Shown here: positions 23,549 to 32,879 of the stretch, piece by piece
Numbering within the stretch: position 1 is the stretch's first letter
How the letters are laid out: each line of letters opens with the position of its first letter
From: Pseudevernia furfuracea
Taxonomy: Eukaryota; Ascomycota; Lecanoromycetes; Lecanorales; Parmeliaceae
Reading direction: 5' to 3'
Assembly (NCBI GenBank): GCA_022315425.1
Contig: JAIUPT010000021.1
Span: forward strand, 1,116,001-1,180,000
DNA length: 64,000 nucleotides
Translations under genes and position numbers: made by a program
The notes under the pieces: model-generated
What the model saw: only the letters and a program-made list of their open reading frames with translations
What the model was told of the DNA's origin: nothing
Database searches by the model: none

Positions 23549-23889
23549 AATAAGTTTCCATATCAGCGGCTTTAAGCAAGCGTTCAGAAACCTACGTGTA
23601 TTCAATTTAGCATGAATGCATAAAATCGTGGCACTACGTCTCCAGCGAAAATTTAGATAAGACAATTGAAAGTCGCCTAAGATTTATCATATCCGTGGCT
23701 TTCATCCTCGGCTAAAGCATAGAAAGTGAAGCCTAGCGCGATTGTCTAATGTACAAGTGTAAAGAGTGAAAAAACATTCATCCCATCTACTTCGCCACCC
23801 TTTGCACAGAGCCTCTTTGGATTCGCCCCGTTACATGGTCTGACACCCACCTCATCCAAAAGCAATATCATCTTGAGCCGCCTGGGAGC
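23549..23889. other. Convergent 3' spacer
   Basis: 341 bases between the stop codons of the GNAT gene (+) and the small secreted protein (-). No feature is seen beyond AT-rich 3' UTR-like sequence. Confidence 0.4.
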
Positions 23890-24153
23890 TCAAATAAAGA
23901 CTCCAGGTTCAGCCGGGACCTCGTCCGTCTCAGAGTCTCGTTTGATGATGGATCCTAGGACTAGACATGAGGCCTCTTCCTGTGGTGGTGGCACGTCAGG
24001 ATCACATTTGTTAGATCTAGCTTCAAGAGGACCGCCGCTCGACATGGACTCGATTCGCTGGTTGAGACTGTTTGAAATAGCTTCGATGGGAGCGCCGAGA
24101 CAGAGAGCGGGTAGAGCAATGGCAGCTCCAATGACGAATTTGACGATGTGCAT
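23890..24153 (-). CDS. Small secreted protein, 87 aa
   Basis: The ATG at 24153 is chosen because it starts a clean signal peptide (MHIVKFVIGAAIALPALCLG, cleavage expected near residue 20); the frame is open a little further upstream. The mature part is about 67 residues, polar, with two cysteines (in NKCDPD and SCLVLG) and a Lys-Arg site (IIKRDSETDE) that a Kex2-type protease could cut, leaving a 15-residue acidic tail. A TATATAAAG box lies on the minus strand at 24342-24334, about 185 bases upstream. No family was recognised. Small size and secretion suggest an effector-like or surface peptide. It is not a clear UstYa substrate, since there are no repeated cores and no tyrosine in the tail. 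Confidence 0.55.
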   Translation of the reverse strand: MHIVKFVIGAAIALPALCLGAPIEAISNSLNQRIESMSSGGPLEARSNKCDPDVPPPQEEASCLVLGSIIKRDSETDEVPAEPGVFI

Positions 24154-24333
24154 TTTAGGTATCTTTTTATTGTCAGTCTCGCTGAACACCAAAATGTGAA
24201 TCAAGATTAGCCCTACCTATTTGACAGATTTCTTCTGAAGATGCGACGGTTTATGTCGAGGATTATGACTTTGAGGTGAGAGTGTAGATGTGAGATTTCA
24301 TGAGCTCTCTTAGGTACCAGGCTATTCAGGTTG

Positions 24334-24342
24334 CTTTATATA
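24334..24342 (-). promoter_or_regulatory. TATA box upstream of the small secreted protein
   Basis: TATATAAAG on the minus strand, about 185 bases before the ATG at 24153. The distance leaves room for a leader of roughly 150 nt. Assigned by sequence and position only. Confidence 0.4.
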
Positions 24343-25380
24343 AGGCTTGGTCCTTAGGATCTCAAATTAGATGTTGGACTTGGCCAACCCATACAATGTA
24401 GGCAGAAACTGTGCCTCCGGCTTGATGAGCGTATCGTACCCAAGGTTCTTACCGTAATAATTGAGTGGAACACCCCATTCTTTGACAGGGTTTTCAAATT
24501 GTGGAACATCTCTTGAGAGTTTCCACCAAGGATCAATCCTACGCTATGCGAGAGGCTGTGGTTTTCGCAGTATCGCTGAGATGAGAGAAAATGTTGTCCG
24601 CTTCCGTCTCAATACTGTTCCGGCTGCGGGAAGCAGTCTGACATGCAGGACTCCTGAACCGGCCCTACCAGGAGGCTTTCCTAACCCACCGCCGCACATA
24701 TGCATGATCGAAACCCGCTCAATGGCCTCCGGCACAGGCCGAAGCTGAATGGTAGCTACAATTGTATGAGGATTTTATTCCGTGATGCGTATAAAGCATG
24801 GGATCATTACGCCAAGCAGGGCACCTTTGACCCTATCCAATCGTGGCTTACCTACTCTCATTATCCGAGGGCCCGAGACCTAAAAATCCAGTCAGCTGAA
24901 GAGCGCGAAGATGATTTTTCTCAAAAACTCATATCTTTGGTGCTGCATCGGGACGCAGTGAATGCCTGTCTGCCCTTAAGCCATTTAGACATGTTGACAA
25001 CGCAGGATAGCCCCGAAAGAACGTGACGCGCAGCCGACTGGACCATTAAATAGTGGACCTGCTGATCGAGGAAGGAGTATAATGCTGTATCTGGTGCGAT
25101 CCTCCGAGTGTCTCTGCCCATGGTGTACAGTCGGTTTCGCGTGAGTGGCTGAGCCGCGTTGCCAAAGAAAGGGAACAGATCGCCTTAAAGCTCCACACAC
25201 TCTATCCTGAGGAAGGCTTGGCTTACAGATGTACTGTGGATCTACCAAACCTTTTGTTCTCATTGCTACCCCATATGCTTGGCTTGTATACTCCTTACAT
25301 CGCTCATTTCAACTTTCATAATTCTGGCTTCTTGTCCTTACCAGCGTAATTCAATAGGACGCTCCCAGGATTGAAACAAC
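24343..25380. other. Intergenic region
   Basis: About 1 kb without a supported gene. A plus-strand frame at 24770-25026 (RILFRDAYKAWDHYAKQGT) has protein-like composition but no start, partner exon or recognised family. Confidence 0.4.
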
Positions 25381-26756
25381 ATGTCTGCTGCCAATTTGTC
25401 AGAAAACTACGAAAGCTACGGTCGAATCACCAATGTGATCTCATGGCTACTGTTGTGTGTAATGATTCTTACGGTAGGAACTCGAGCTGCGACTAAGTGG
25501 ACCTTGATCCGTCGGCTCGAAGGAGATGACATTCTCGCCCTCATTGCTTTCGTGAGCTCTCTACAGCTAGGAGAGAATAGCCACTGTACTAAGCCAGTAC
25601 TCTAGACATTCAGTATCGGACAAACAGTTGCATTGTCAGAAGCAATTTCGAATGGTCTTGGAGAGCATTTTGACACACTCAGTCCGTCGCAAATCAAAGG
25701 TTTCCAGCAGGTATGTCATTACAAAAGAGAATTCCATGTGTTGCAGCTGATCCTAGCAGTCAGTCTACGCTGCAGAATTGTTGTATATCGTTGTCCTATG
25801 GTCGGCGAAAACATCTGTACTCTTGCTAGTGAGGCAACTTACTCCAGTCGCATTGCACAAAAGGATTACACTTTACGTGGGCTTTGGGCTCACCTTGTGG
25901 GCAGCGGTTACAATGCTCGCAGCGGCTGTGCAATGCCACATACCGCACGTGTGGCAATTTCTTGACAATCAATGCTTCGACCGTGTGAGATCTATCTTCA
26001 TGGGTAGAGCTTTATTCGTGCTGACAAGTACAAAGGACTCGTTTTGGGTTTATATTGGTGTTACCAGCATTTTCAGTGATACAGCACTGATAGTGTTACC
26101 TATCGCCGTCTTTTGGAACGTCCATATCGACCGAAGAAGGAAGGCGGCTATATGCAGTTGCTTTGCTTCTCGGATTCTGTAAGCCTGCCGGAATTCTAAG
26201 ACAAGCTTGCGCCGCCTTACCTTTTTATAGAGTGATCATAGCCACAGGACTACAGCTGGGCTTTAGTGGACGAGCGCATGGCTCAACGGACCCGACACTC
26301 GATCTGTGGCTTCCAGCTTTATGTACTCAATTTGTCCAGAATCTTAGCATTGTGACAGGCTGCGTACCGTACCTCAAGCCTTTCTACCTTGGCCTTGAAT
26401 CAGGAATGATTCGGACCGATGATATTCGAAGGCACGGTCTGATCGGAGCCTACGGATATGGAGATGAAGGATCGGCAAAACTCTCTAGCAGACGCGGTCC
26501 TCAGAACAATGTGGAGTCAGCAAAGAGTACGATTCCTCATGGACTTCGCAGGTTAGATGTCCAGACTACTAGTGGAAACACACATCTCAACCCAGATAAC
26601 GTTGCAGCTGTCGAGGCTGGCAGTGATGTCAAGGCCGCTAATTGGGACCAAGAAAGCCAGACCAGTCAGTCTAGAATCATCAAGCAAACCAGAACGTGGG
26701 CTGTCGACTTCGAGAGCCAAGACTCCAACCTTGAAGTTTCCCCTCTACCGGCATAG
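25381..26756 (+). CDS. Fungal rhodopsin-like seven-pass receptor (PTH11-related), 389 aa
   Basis: The five-exon model is 25381-25551, 25606-25710, 25760-25984, 26036-26178 and 26231-26756; all phases close and donors include GTGAGC, GTATGT, GTGAGA and GTAAGC. Family blocks appear in order: TM1, RRLEGDDILALIAF (the Asp-Asp motif), FSIGQTVALSEAISNGLGEH, AAELLYIVVLWSAKTSVLLL, YVGFGLTLWAAVTMLAAAVQC, CFDRDSFWVYIGVTSIFSD, ALIVLPIAVFWNVHIDRRRK, DPTLDLWLPALCTQFVQNLS, and CVPYLKPFYLGLESGMIRTDD. A Ser/Gln-rich cytoplasmic tail (about 110 residues) follows. It is a plasma-membrane protein of unknown ligand. It is divergent from the member at 13625-15107 in sequence and intron positions, so the two are not a recent duplication. 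Confidence 0.88.
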
Positions 26757-28365
26757 ACGCACGATGCCTGGAGGAAATATAAGGATCACACGTTGTGACG
26801 CTTTTACTTCTTGAGGGCAACTTCACGAGACAATTTTGCGATGGGACACCTAATCGTCTGGAGTCCCACCGCGCCCAAAAGCGCACCAACCAGGCTGTGT
26901 GACTGTCGATGATCCAGTCAGTCGTCTCGGGGGCCTTGAATTTACAGTTGGAGGAAACGAGACGTACTGTAGCACGGGCAAGTCAACACTGCAGCTAAAT
27001 GGCCCCCTGGACAGACCCGGGTGCCACGGTAGGTGGTGGAAAGGGGGCAACGTTCGGCAATATTAGGCAGGGTCCATCACCGTTGCAGCTTTTCGTAGGG
27101 TTTACAACATCACCCCCAAACTCAGCGTGATGAGGGTCGTGTTGTTGTTACAACAAAAATTTACCCTGTGCTCGGACATGTACCATTGCCTGTATTCTCC
27201 AAATTTGTAGAATTGCAAAAAGATGTAACTTCGAGAGGTCAGTGGTGTGGTGTAGAGGCCTGTCAGCTGACAAACATCATCATGCGCACACAGGACTTAA
27301 CAGCCAATGTTCGAACAGGAACAGGGTAGCGCAGAAGCTGCGAGTGCAAGCGTATGATATGATCTGATGAGGTGCCGAAAATACATTGGCTTCCCAGATA
27401 CTCACAACTCACATCATCCTTGTGGCGATATCATTGAGGACCTTTCAGTGCTCAAAAGCCAACACCGTCGTGCTACGTGTCGCATATGGAAACCTCGATG
27501 ATAGGCATTTTGGCACCGTGCCAGTCTGGTTGTACGAGAATTCACGCTTGGAATGCGCGACTTTTACGCCAAAGTCTCCACAGCTCGTGGCAGTGAACTA
27601 CTCAACCAGCTGTATGCTCGCAAAAGCCCGATAGTGCGTCTGACGGCATGTTTCATTCTGGGTGACCGATTTTGGCAATATCAAAGGACCGCTGGAATTC
27701 CCCAATAATCATGCGTATCATGGATCTGATGATTTCCGTCTTACCGCGTCCATCTCACTGCGTCTTACTGCGTCTCACTGCGTCCGTCTTACTGCGTCCG
27801 TCTTACTGTTCCCGCTTGATCTCTCGGTAGACCACTGTAGTACGAAATAGAGTGCAAACTCCGTTCTAGGGGCCGACGAGGCATTGGGTGCAAAGGCGCG
27901 CCTATCATATCACTCTAAATTTAGGTGCTGTGCGGATCATCGCTACTCTACTGTATGCTTTCTGTCATCTAAGTGCACCGAGTTACATTGGCCTAAGGCT
28001 GCGCGACGGATTTCGTTGGTTTTATCACCATTGCTCCACCTTTGTAGGCTGTGACCGTGACATGTATGCAAAGGAGTGGCACCACCTACTTAGGCATTTA
28101 TGCGCTCACGTAGTAGATCGTGCAGGCTGTTTGAAGTTGCAAGGCCGCCCCGAGTGCCTCGCCTGAGCGGATTCGGAGCGGGCTGCACATGTCAGCCTAC
28201 ACAATGAGCGGCGATGCTTGGACGCATCGCTTCACGAATGACCTTCGTATCGGCGCTAGTGCGGAGGGTTCACGTGCCCCTACACGAATTTTGAAGCTCA
28301 TGATCACTGCACCTATTCTCTTTACCTTCTTTCCCTTCCTTCGACACAGCGTTGTCCTCCCCTGA
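26757..28365. other. Intergenic region with a short tandem repeat
   Basis: 1.6 kb upstream of the permease. No gene was recognised; several weak frames lack ATG or family resemblance. It contains the minisatellite listed separately and a pyrimidine-rich tract (28316-28342) just upstream of the permease TATA box. Confidence 0.45.
27737..27808. repeat. Short tandem repeat (CTTACTGCGTC units)
   Basis: Seven imperfect tandem units built on TCTTACTGCGTC or TCTCACTGCGTC, some with an extra CGTC. Variation is mostly T/C in one position and the presence of the CGTC insert. No coding frame uses it. Confidence 0.75.
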
Positions 28366-28375
28366 TATATAAAAA
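28366..28375 (+). promoter_or_regulatory. TATA box of the permease gene
   Basis: TATATAAAAA lies 55-64 bases before the ATG at 28430, preceded by a CT-rich tract. Its position fits a short leader. Confidence 0.5.
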
Positions 28376-28429
28376 CTTCTCATCCAGTTCCCTGCGATTG
28401 TGCTGTTCATTCGGTTGTGGAAAGATACC

Positions 28430-30670
28430 ATGGCGAAAGACTCGCTGGAAACGTACGATCAGTTCAACATGGTGAAAATCCGGCAGATTCGACAGCAAAA
28501 TTCCGTCGAACAAGATCGTGAGGATTTAGTCCGGATGGGCAAAAAGCAGGTGTTAAAAGTACGTCCCGAACATCAGAGTGACGCATGTACACTTGACGCT
28601 GATTCACTGTAGAGGCAGTTTGGCTTTATTTCCATGCTTGGCTTCGGCTGTATAGTACTGAGTACTTGGGAAGGTGTATTAGCGTGAGCCAGTGAAAATC
28701 CTGATTATATTCGACAGCCCAAACTAAAAACTCATAGCTTGTTCGTTGTGGGGTTTACCAAGTAAGAAGCAACGTTGAGCTAAAGAAGATAGAGTGAACG
28801 CTGAGATTTTTCTTAGCGGAGGTCCAGCTGGGCTAGTATATGGGTATCTTCTTACCTGGATCGGCACGCTTTCAATATTCATTACTATGTCAGAGCTAGC
28901 ATCTATGTGAGTTTCGAATAGCAATGTGTGAGTGCACTTTGGTTAGCTGACAGGCCTGAATCTTAGGGCACCAACAAGTGGAGGTATGTAACTATCTCCC
29001 ATCCCATATCTTGACAGAGGTATTCGTCTTCGTCTTAGAAATCAAAGCAAAAGAAGATGAATTTTGCCAAGAAAGGAATAAGAAAATATACAAAATATGG
29101 TCCTCACATATCGTAGGTCAATACTATTGGTGTGCAATGCTCGGACCTCCTCGATATGGCAAGATACTCAGCTATATCACTGGTACGTCAGCGTTTCCAA
29201 TGTCTCTAAAATTATCCGAAGTCGTCTGCCTTTTAGTCTTCGAAAAGTCTAGTCAAAGGAAAGAGTTCTTATACTGATGAATGACAGGTTGGTTGACTGT
29301 TTGCGGTTGGCAGGCTAGTGTCATCTCGGCCTCATATCTTACTGGAACCATGATCCAAGGGCTCCTCATTCTGAACTATGCAGATTATGGTCCCAAGCCA
29401 TGGCAAGCAATGCTTTTGATGTGGGCTTGTCTTTTGGTTGCAGTCCTTTTGAACACGCTTGTCAGCAACTTTCTGCCCAAGATTGAGGGCGCCATTCTCA
29501 TATTCCATGTGGTTGGATTCTTTGCAATCTTGATACCCTTGGTTTACCTTGCTCCAGAGCATGGACCGGCTTCCGAGGTTTTCGCCCTGTTTCTGAATGA
29601 AGGCGGCTGGGGCACTCAGGGACTGTCATTCTGGCTTGGAGTCAGTAGCACAGTTTTTGCATTTCTCGGTAAGTCATGCTAAGTCAACTATCATCACAGC
29701 TAATCTTGTTCCTAGGTGCGGATAGTGTTGTCCACGTACGTCCAGTAACCCTGTCGGTATTGAATCTACTAATCGAAGCCATAGATGTCCGAAGAAATCC
29801 AAGGCGCATCTGTCAACGTGCCACGGGCGATCATCGGGAGTATCGCTATCAACGGCACCCTTGGCTTTGGAATGCTCCTGGCTGTACTGTTTACCCTCGG
29901 AGACGTGAACGCTGTCCTTGGAACAAACTATATCTATCCCTTTATTCAGATTTTTCTTCAGAGCAATAGTTCGTACGGAGGAACTACCGCAATGACCGCA
30001 GTTGTTCTAGCGTTGACCTTCTTCTCAACCATTGGGCTCGTTGCAACCTCGTCGCGGATGACTTGGTCCTTTGCGCGAGACCGCGGTCTTCCTGGGTGGA
30101 GATATCTTAGCAAGGTAAGCTAGTCGAAAATAATCTTTCAGACTGTCCAAGATACCAAAGAGTTGACTTCCGACTTAGATCAACTCGAGGACTTCCATAC
30201 CGGTGGTTGCAATTCTTGTGACAACAGCCATTTCCGTTCTCTTCGACCTGATTGAACTTGGGTCTTCTACCGTCTTGAATATCCTCATTTCTCTTGCTAT
30301 CAACAGTTTTTACATCTCTTACCTTATATCAGCGGCGCTACTCCTTTGGCGTCGTTGTAGTGGGCATGTGAAAGCTCATGGCGCTGCTCAACATTCACTA
30401 ACGAGTACCGAGGGCACCCCTGAGTTGGTATGGGGGCCATGGAGGGTTCCAGGGACTCTGGGAGTTGTCAACAATGTGTGCGCATGCGTATGGATGGTGA
30501 TAATATTGTTCTTCAGCTGTTGGCCTAAGACAACCCCTACAACCGCCTCAACTATGAACTATAGCATTTTCATCACGCTTTTCGTGGCCATCGTCAGCGG
30601 GGTATACTATGTCGTGTGGGGAAGAAAGACGTATACGGGCCCGGTGGTCGAATCGGCCTTGCCAAGATAG
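28430..30670 (+). CDS. Amino-acid permease, GABA/choline-permease type (APC superfamily), 539 aa
   Basis: Ten exons, all phases closing: 28430-28558, 28613-28683, 28738-28761, 28817-28906, 28967-28983, 29117-29182, 29288-29668, 29716-29735, 29785-30114 and 30179-30670. Three are micro-exons of 24, 17 and 20 nt. The product shows the family order: LGKKQVLK-like MGKKQVLK, FGFISMLGFGCIVLSTWEG, NGGPAGLVYGYLL, SELASMAPTSGGQYYW, PRYGKILSYITGW, then the MSEEIQGASVNVPRAI motif after TM6 (the usual E-E-hydrophobic-x-N-A-x-x-x-V-P-R pattern), SSRMTWSFARDRGLPG, and NSFYISYLISAALLLWRR. About 12 membrane segments are expected. Relatives import GABA, choline or other amino compounds by proton symport at the plasma membrane; the exact substrate cannot be read from sequence. 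Its 3' end is followed within 200 bases by a transposase relic. Confidence 0.93.
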
Positions 30671-30839
30671 ATCCCCTGTTTACTTATGTCTCAGACAAAT
30701 TCTCGTTCAAAATTTTGTACAGCGAACTATATGCACAAGATCGTAAGTATGTACAGCCGTCGAGAGCAAGAAAACCTCTCTAGTCAAAAGCACTTGTCCG
30801 AATACTGACGCAGACTATTCCCCTTCGGGCCTAACACAA

Positions 30840-32215
30840 CATTCTCTCAAATACGGTCTTTCCAGAGGCCTCACATATGCTCTGTATCTGGCACATTATT
30901 AACAACATTGTTGTAAATTGCAGCAAGTACTTTGACGAACAGGAGGAGTTCGACGCGTTCCGAAAGGATTGGGAGCGTGTGATGTATGCAGCTACCGAAG
31001 AGGTATTTGAGCACGAATGGGACGCTTTACAAGATGACTACACCGACGAATATCCATTCGCAACTCAGTACATCGCCGAAAAGCTGATCCCTCGCACGAA
31101 GAAATTCGTAACATTCTGGACCAATCAAAACCTACATTCCAATAACCGCGCGACTTCACGAGGCGAGTCCAATAATGGCAAGCTTAAGAGGCACCTAGGA
31201 GGTTCAACCTTTGTATGATAGCTAATAAACTGCTAGTAATCTAGCTGACTTCCAGTTCAGAGCAGGGGATCTACAAACAGTGGTCGAAGCTATTGAGTTG
31301 ATGCTTATGAACGAGCGTCAGACCTACAAAATCGCCTTTGATGAGGCCAAAGTGCGTCTACCAATATAAATCAAACAGCCTATCTTTCGAGATCTCTACA
31401 CCAAAGTCTCGCCGCATGCATTAAAGGAAATGCTACCACAGTATCTTAAAGTCATCAGTCACGAAATGAAGTCGTGCACTAAGTACTTCACGACAACAAT
31501 GGGGCTACCTTGTGCGCATGTTATGGAGCAGCGAATGTTGAACGGAGATGGAGTGTTGTTGCTTGAGGATATACACTCCCATTGGCGACTAGACAAGTTG
31601 GATCCTGAGGCCGAGGCTGAGGAAGTTGACCCATATACAGCTGAGTTGCTACGTGTCAAAGAGCCGGCTGTTATTAAGCCTTCAGGTCGACCCCTAGGGA
31701 CAAAGAATAAGAAGAAGCGCACGCGCTCGGAAGCCTTCGAAGGCTCTACTGTCATAGGCTGCAGTTGATGAAGAATAGAAAGCGTGTAGATCTATGGTGG
31801 GATCCATGAGGTATAAGACCTCATGGCCAACACAGAATGATCCTACAAACATGGGATGCATAGAATATGCATGGGAGGACGCTAGAACATGTATGGAATG
31901 GCCTAGACACTCCGACATCTACCCAACGCGAACCCTCTGGATTCGAGTATGTCCAGCAGGAACGGGAGCGAGAGCGTGAGCGATAACAACAGCAAGAGGA
32001 GGAGGATAACACGCGTGCTCGCGATCTACCAACTACAGCTACTCAGGCGCCTGGACAAAAGGAGAACGCTGCGATCGATGCATTCTTTGGGTCTAAGGCT
32101 ACACGAGAGGGGAGTGCTGTTACATCAAGAGGACGACCTATATAGCAACTAGCTAGACGGCGAGGTAGGCGTGAAAGCTATACACGAGGAGGCTCTATAA
32201 GAGGTGGACGATGAG
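30840..32215 (+). mobile_element. Mutator-like (MULE) transposase relic, 5'-truncated and interrupted
   Basis: The readable part starts near 30870 with LCIWHI(I)NN, typical of the middle of fungal MULE transposases, then helix-rich sequence, SRGESNNGKLKRHLG, a SWIM-type zinc-finger block (SCTKYFTTTMGLPCAHVM, 31465-31520), LDKLDPEAEAEEVDPY and a GRPLGTKNKKKR basic motif. A degenerate Gln/Glu-rich tail follows to about 32210. The DDE catalytic core that should precede it is absent. In-frame stops occur at 31367-31369 (TAA), 31984-31986 (TAA after a run of Glu-Arg codons) and near 32148 (TAG); two sit where CAA/CAG would fit, as expected for CpA-to-TpA change (RIP). No terminal inverted repeats or target duplication could be identified. 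Confidence 0.8.
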
Positions 32216-32879
32216 GTGTAACATCAGCATGGCAGCAGGGTGCTGAGAGGTTGTTTGATTCCTTTTAGCTATAGACCACCTAGCTGAAATTGAATAAATA
32301 TTTGAGCATATAGGGCGTATTTTTAGTAGCAACCGGAGAAGATAGCTAGGTAGTCAATCAAGTGTCACTATAGCAGAAAGACTCGAAAGATTCGAATCAA
32401 AGCATTCAAATCATTCAAATTAGAAGAAAAGGCCTAAGAAGGCCTGCCTTGCTACATACCTTATTTGTAGAGGCCGAAGGACACAAAAGACAGTCCGCAG
32501 AATATATCACGCTAATGAATAGCTTGGGCCTAGCGTGTTTGCTTCGGCCCTCCCCGCGATGACCCGCGGACCGATATATACTTACCTTACTACTCGTATC
32601 GCATCGCAAACCCTCACTGCATTCTAAAACCGAGGTGCGCATCCTGTTACGTTGCAAAGGGAACATGGGATGAGCCCGCAGACAGCAAGTATCCAGTCAG
32701 AGAATAGTCACCCAATCCATTGGACGTGCACCACCAATTTGAATTAGGCTGGACCCGTAGGAATCCGCTGCACAGGGTGTGATGATTCAGCCCTTTGCAT
32801 TGTTGCATTGTGTGTCGTTGCTAAGCCTTCAATCTTTCCTGTTTTTACGAGTATCCCCTTGCGCACATATCAGAGAAGA
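32216..32879. other. Intergenic region
   Basis: 664 bases between the transposon relic and the D-lactate dehydrogenase ATG. Short direct repeats of CATTCAAAT lie at 32401-32421. The part nearest 32880 must hold the promoter. No gene is seen. Confidence 0.4.

Noticed and set aside
24461..25026. Two overlapping plus-strand frames upstream of the second receptor
   Set aside because: No start or splice arrangement joins them and no family was recognised.
21106..30670. A biosynthetic gene cluster (UstYa, GNAT, permease)
   Set aside because: No backbone enzyme, precursor peptide, methyltransferase or cluster regulator is present; permease and receptor are common genes. Kept only as a question about UstYa.
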